Part shown: positions 28,177 through 28,403 of the stretch, in pieces
How positions within the stretch are numbered: the first letter of the stretch is position 1
Layout: every line of letters starts with the position of its first letter
Source of the DNA: a virus
Virus record (IMG/VR): IMGVR_UViG_3300017527_000567
Coordinates: 1-28,403 of that record
Direction: 5' to 3' (one strand)
Length of the DNA stretch: 28,403 bases
Notes under the pieces: model-generated
Databases searched by the model: none
The model's input: the letters and a program-made list of their open reading frames with translations, nothing else
What the model was told of the DNA's origin: nothing
Translations under genes and position numbers: made by a program

Positions 28177-28403
28177 ATGATAAATTATGATCTTTTCAAA
28201 GAGATAGAACATTATGCAAAAAGGCATGTTGAATCTTCTTTAGAGCATTATAAATCAAGAAACCAAAATCAAGAAACAATGTTCATTAATTGCCTTAGAG
28301 GAAAAATTGCCGAGTGGGAATGTTTTTTCAGTATGAAGAAAGAAGGTTATATTCTAAAAGAAAAACCAGACATGTTAATATATTCTGGATCAAATAAAAG
28401 CTA
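28177..28403 (+). CDS. Probable PD-(D/E)XK nuclease, N-terminal part (3' truncated)
   Basis: 75 residues visible; the frame runs off the window. Start ATG 28177 lies 18 bases after the previous gene. After a helical start come LRGKIAEWECFFSMKKEGYI (Glu46 in a motif-I-type helix) and KEKPDMLIY (Pro64-Asp65, motif II), the order and spacing of PD-(D/E)XK restriction-like nucleases; the E-x-K strand would lie just beyond the edge. It could be a restriction-type, Vsr/MutH-like or other branch nuclease. No stop in this frame inside the window. Confidence 0.55.
   Translation, partial: MINYDLFKEIEHYAKRHVESSLEHYKSRNQNQETMFINCLRGKIAEWECFFSMKKEGYILKEKPDMLIYSGSNKS

Noticed and set aside
28161-28190. 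Short ORF beginning at ATG 28161
   Set aside because: It stops after nine codons; the nuclease-like frame at 28177 is the credible gene.
1-28403. tRNA, rRNA, insertion sequence or integrase
   Set aside because: No cloverleaf-like segment, transposase or recombinase was recognised by reading; a dedicated tRNA scan was not possible here.

Overview
This window is the structural and part of the early region of a tailed double-stranded DNA phage (Caudoviricetes) with siphovirus-type organisation: major tail protein, a tail-chaperone pair with a lambda-type -1 frameshift, a tape measure protein and no visible sheath. The DNA is AT-rich (roughly one third G+C by eye), genes are tightly packed with ATGA and TAATG junctions, ribosome sites are AAGGAG-like, and TTG or GTG starts recur. 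The host cannot be read directly. A Gram-negative host is suggested by a spanin-like lipoprotein and two proteins with Sec signal peptides. One of these is a long fibre resembling the exported, phage-fibre-like adhesins known from Bdellovibrio-type predators, so an AT-rich member of Bdellovibrionota is a possible but unproven host. Terminase, most of the portal, integrase, repressor, polymerase and helicase are not in the window, so lifestyle is undetermined.

Layout. (1) 1-3052, plus strand: portal C-terminus, two paralogous neck/morphogenesis proteins around a tiny acidic ORF, scaffold and major capsid protein, closed by a UUCG-loop terminator. (2) 3114-7361: eight small or fibre-like virion proteins (beta-rich, repeat-bearing, collagen-like), probably capsid decoration or head fibres. 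(3) 7363-10582: a permuted NlpC/P60-type hydrolase, head-tail connector, tail terminator, major tail protein and the frameshifted tail-assembly chaperones. (4) 10584-16694: tape measure, tail-tip proteins, an 846-residue fibre with a signal peptide, and a second exported protein. (5) 16694-17510: small holin-like and spanin-like lysis genes. (6) 17512-21310: tail hub, two tail-tip proteins and an M15-type peptidase endolysin, ending at a two-hairpin terminator zone.

Minus-strand block 25583-21333: an operon read leftward with ERF annealing protein, a membrane protein, SSB, zinc ribbon, membrane protein, HExxH protein, small proteins, a DEDDh exonuclease, coiled-coil protein, RusA-like resolvase and a PD-(D/E)XK nuclease. 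This is a recombination and DNA-processing module. A 135-bp divergent promoter region separates it from a rightward early block (25719-28403): a replication initiator-like protein carrying an 11-bp iteron cluster, a helicase-loader-like zinc protein, an HNH nuclease, a PP-loop (PAPS reductase-like) enzyme, a small membrane protein and the start of another PD-(D/E)XK-like nuclease.

The most unusual observations are the fibre with a signal peptide, four cysteine pairs and a GC-rich tip; the tandem neck paralogues; the lysis genes split around the tail hub; the iterons inside the initiator gene; and the HNH / PP-loop / nuclease cluster at the right edge.
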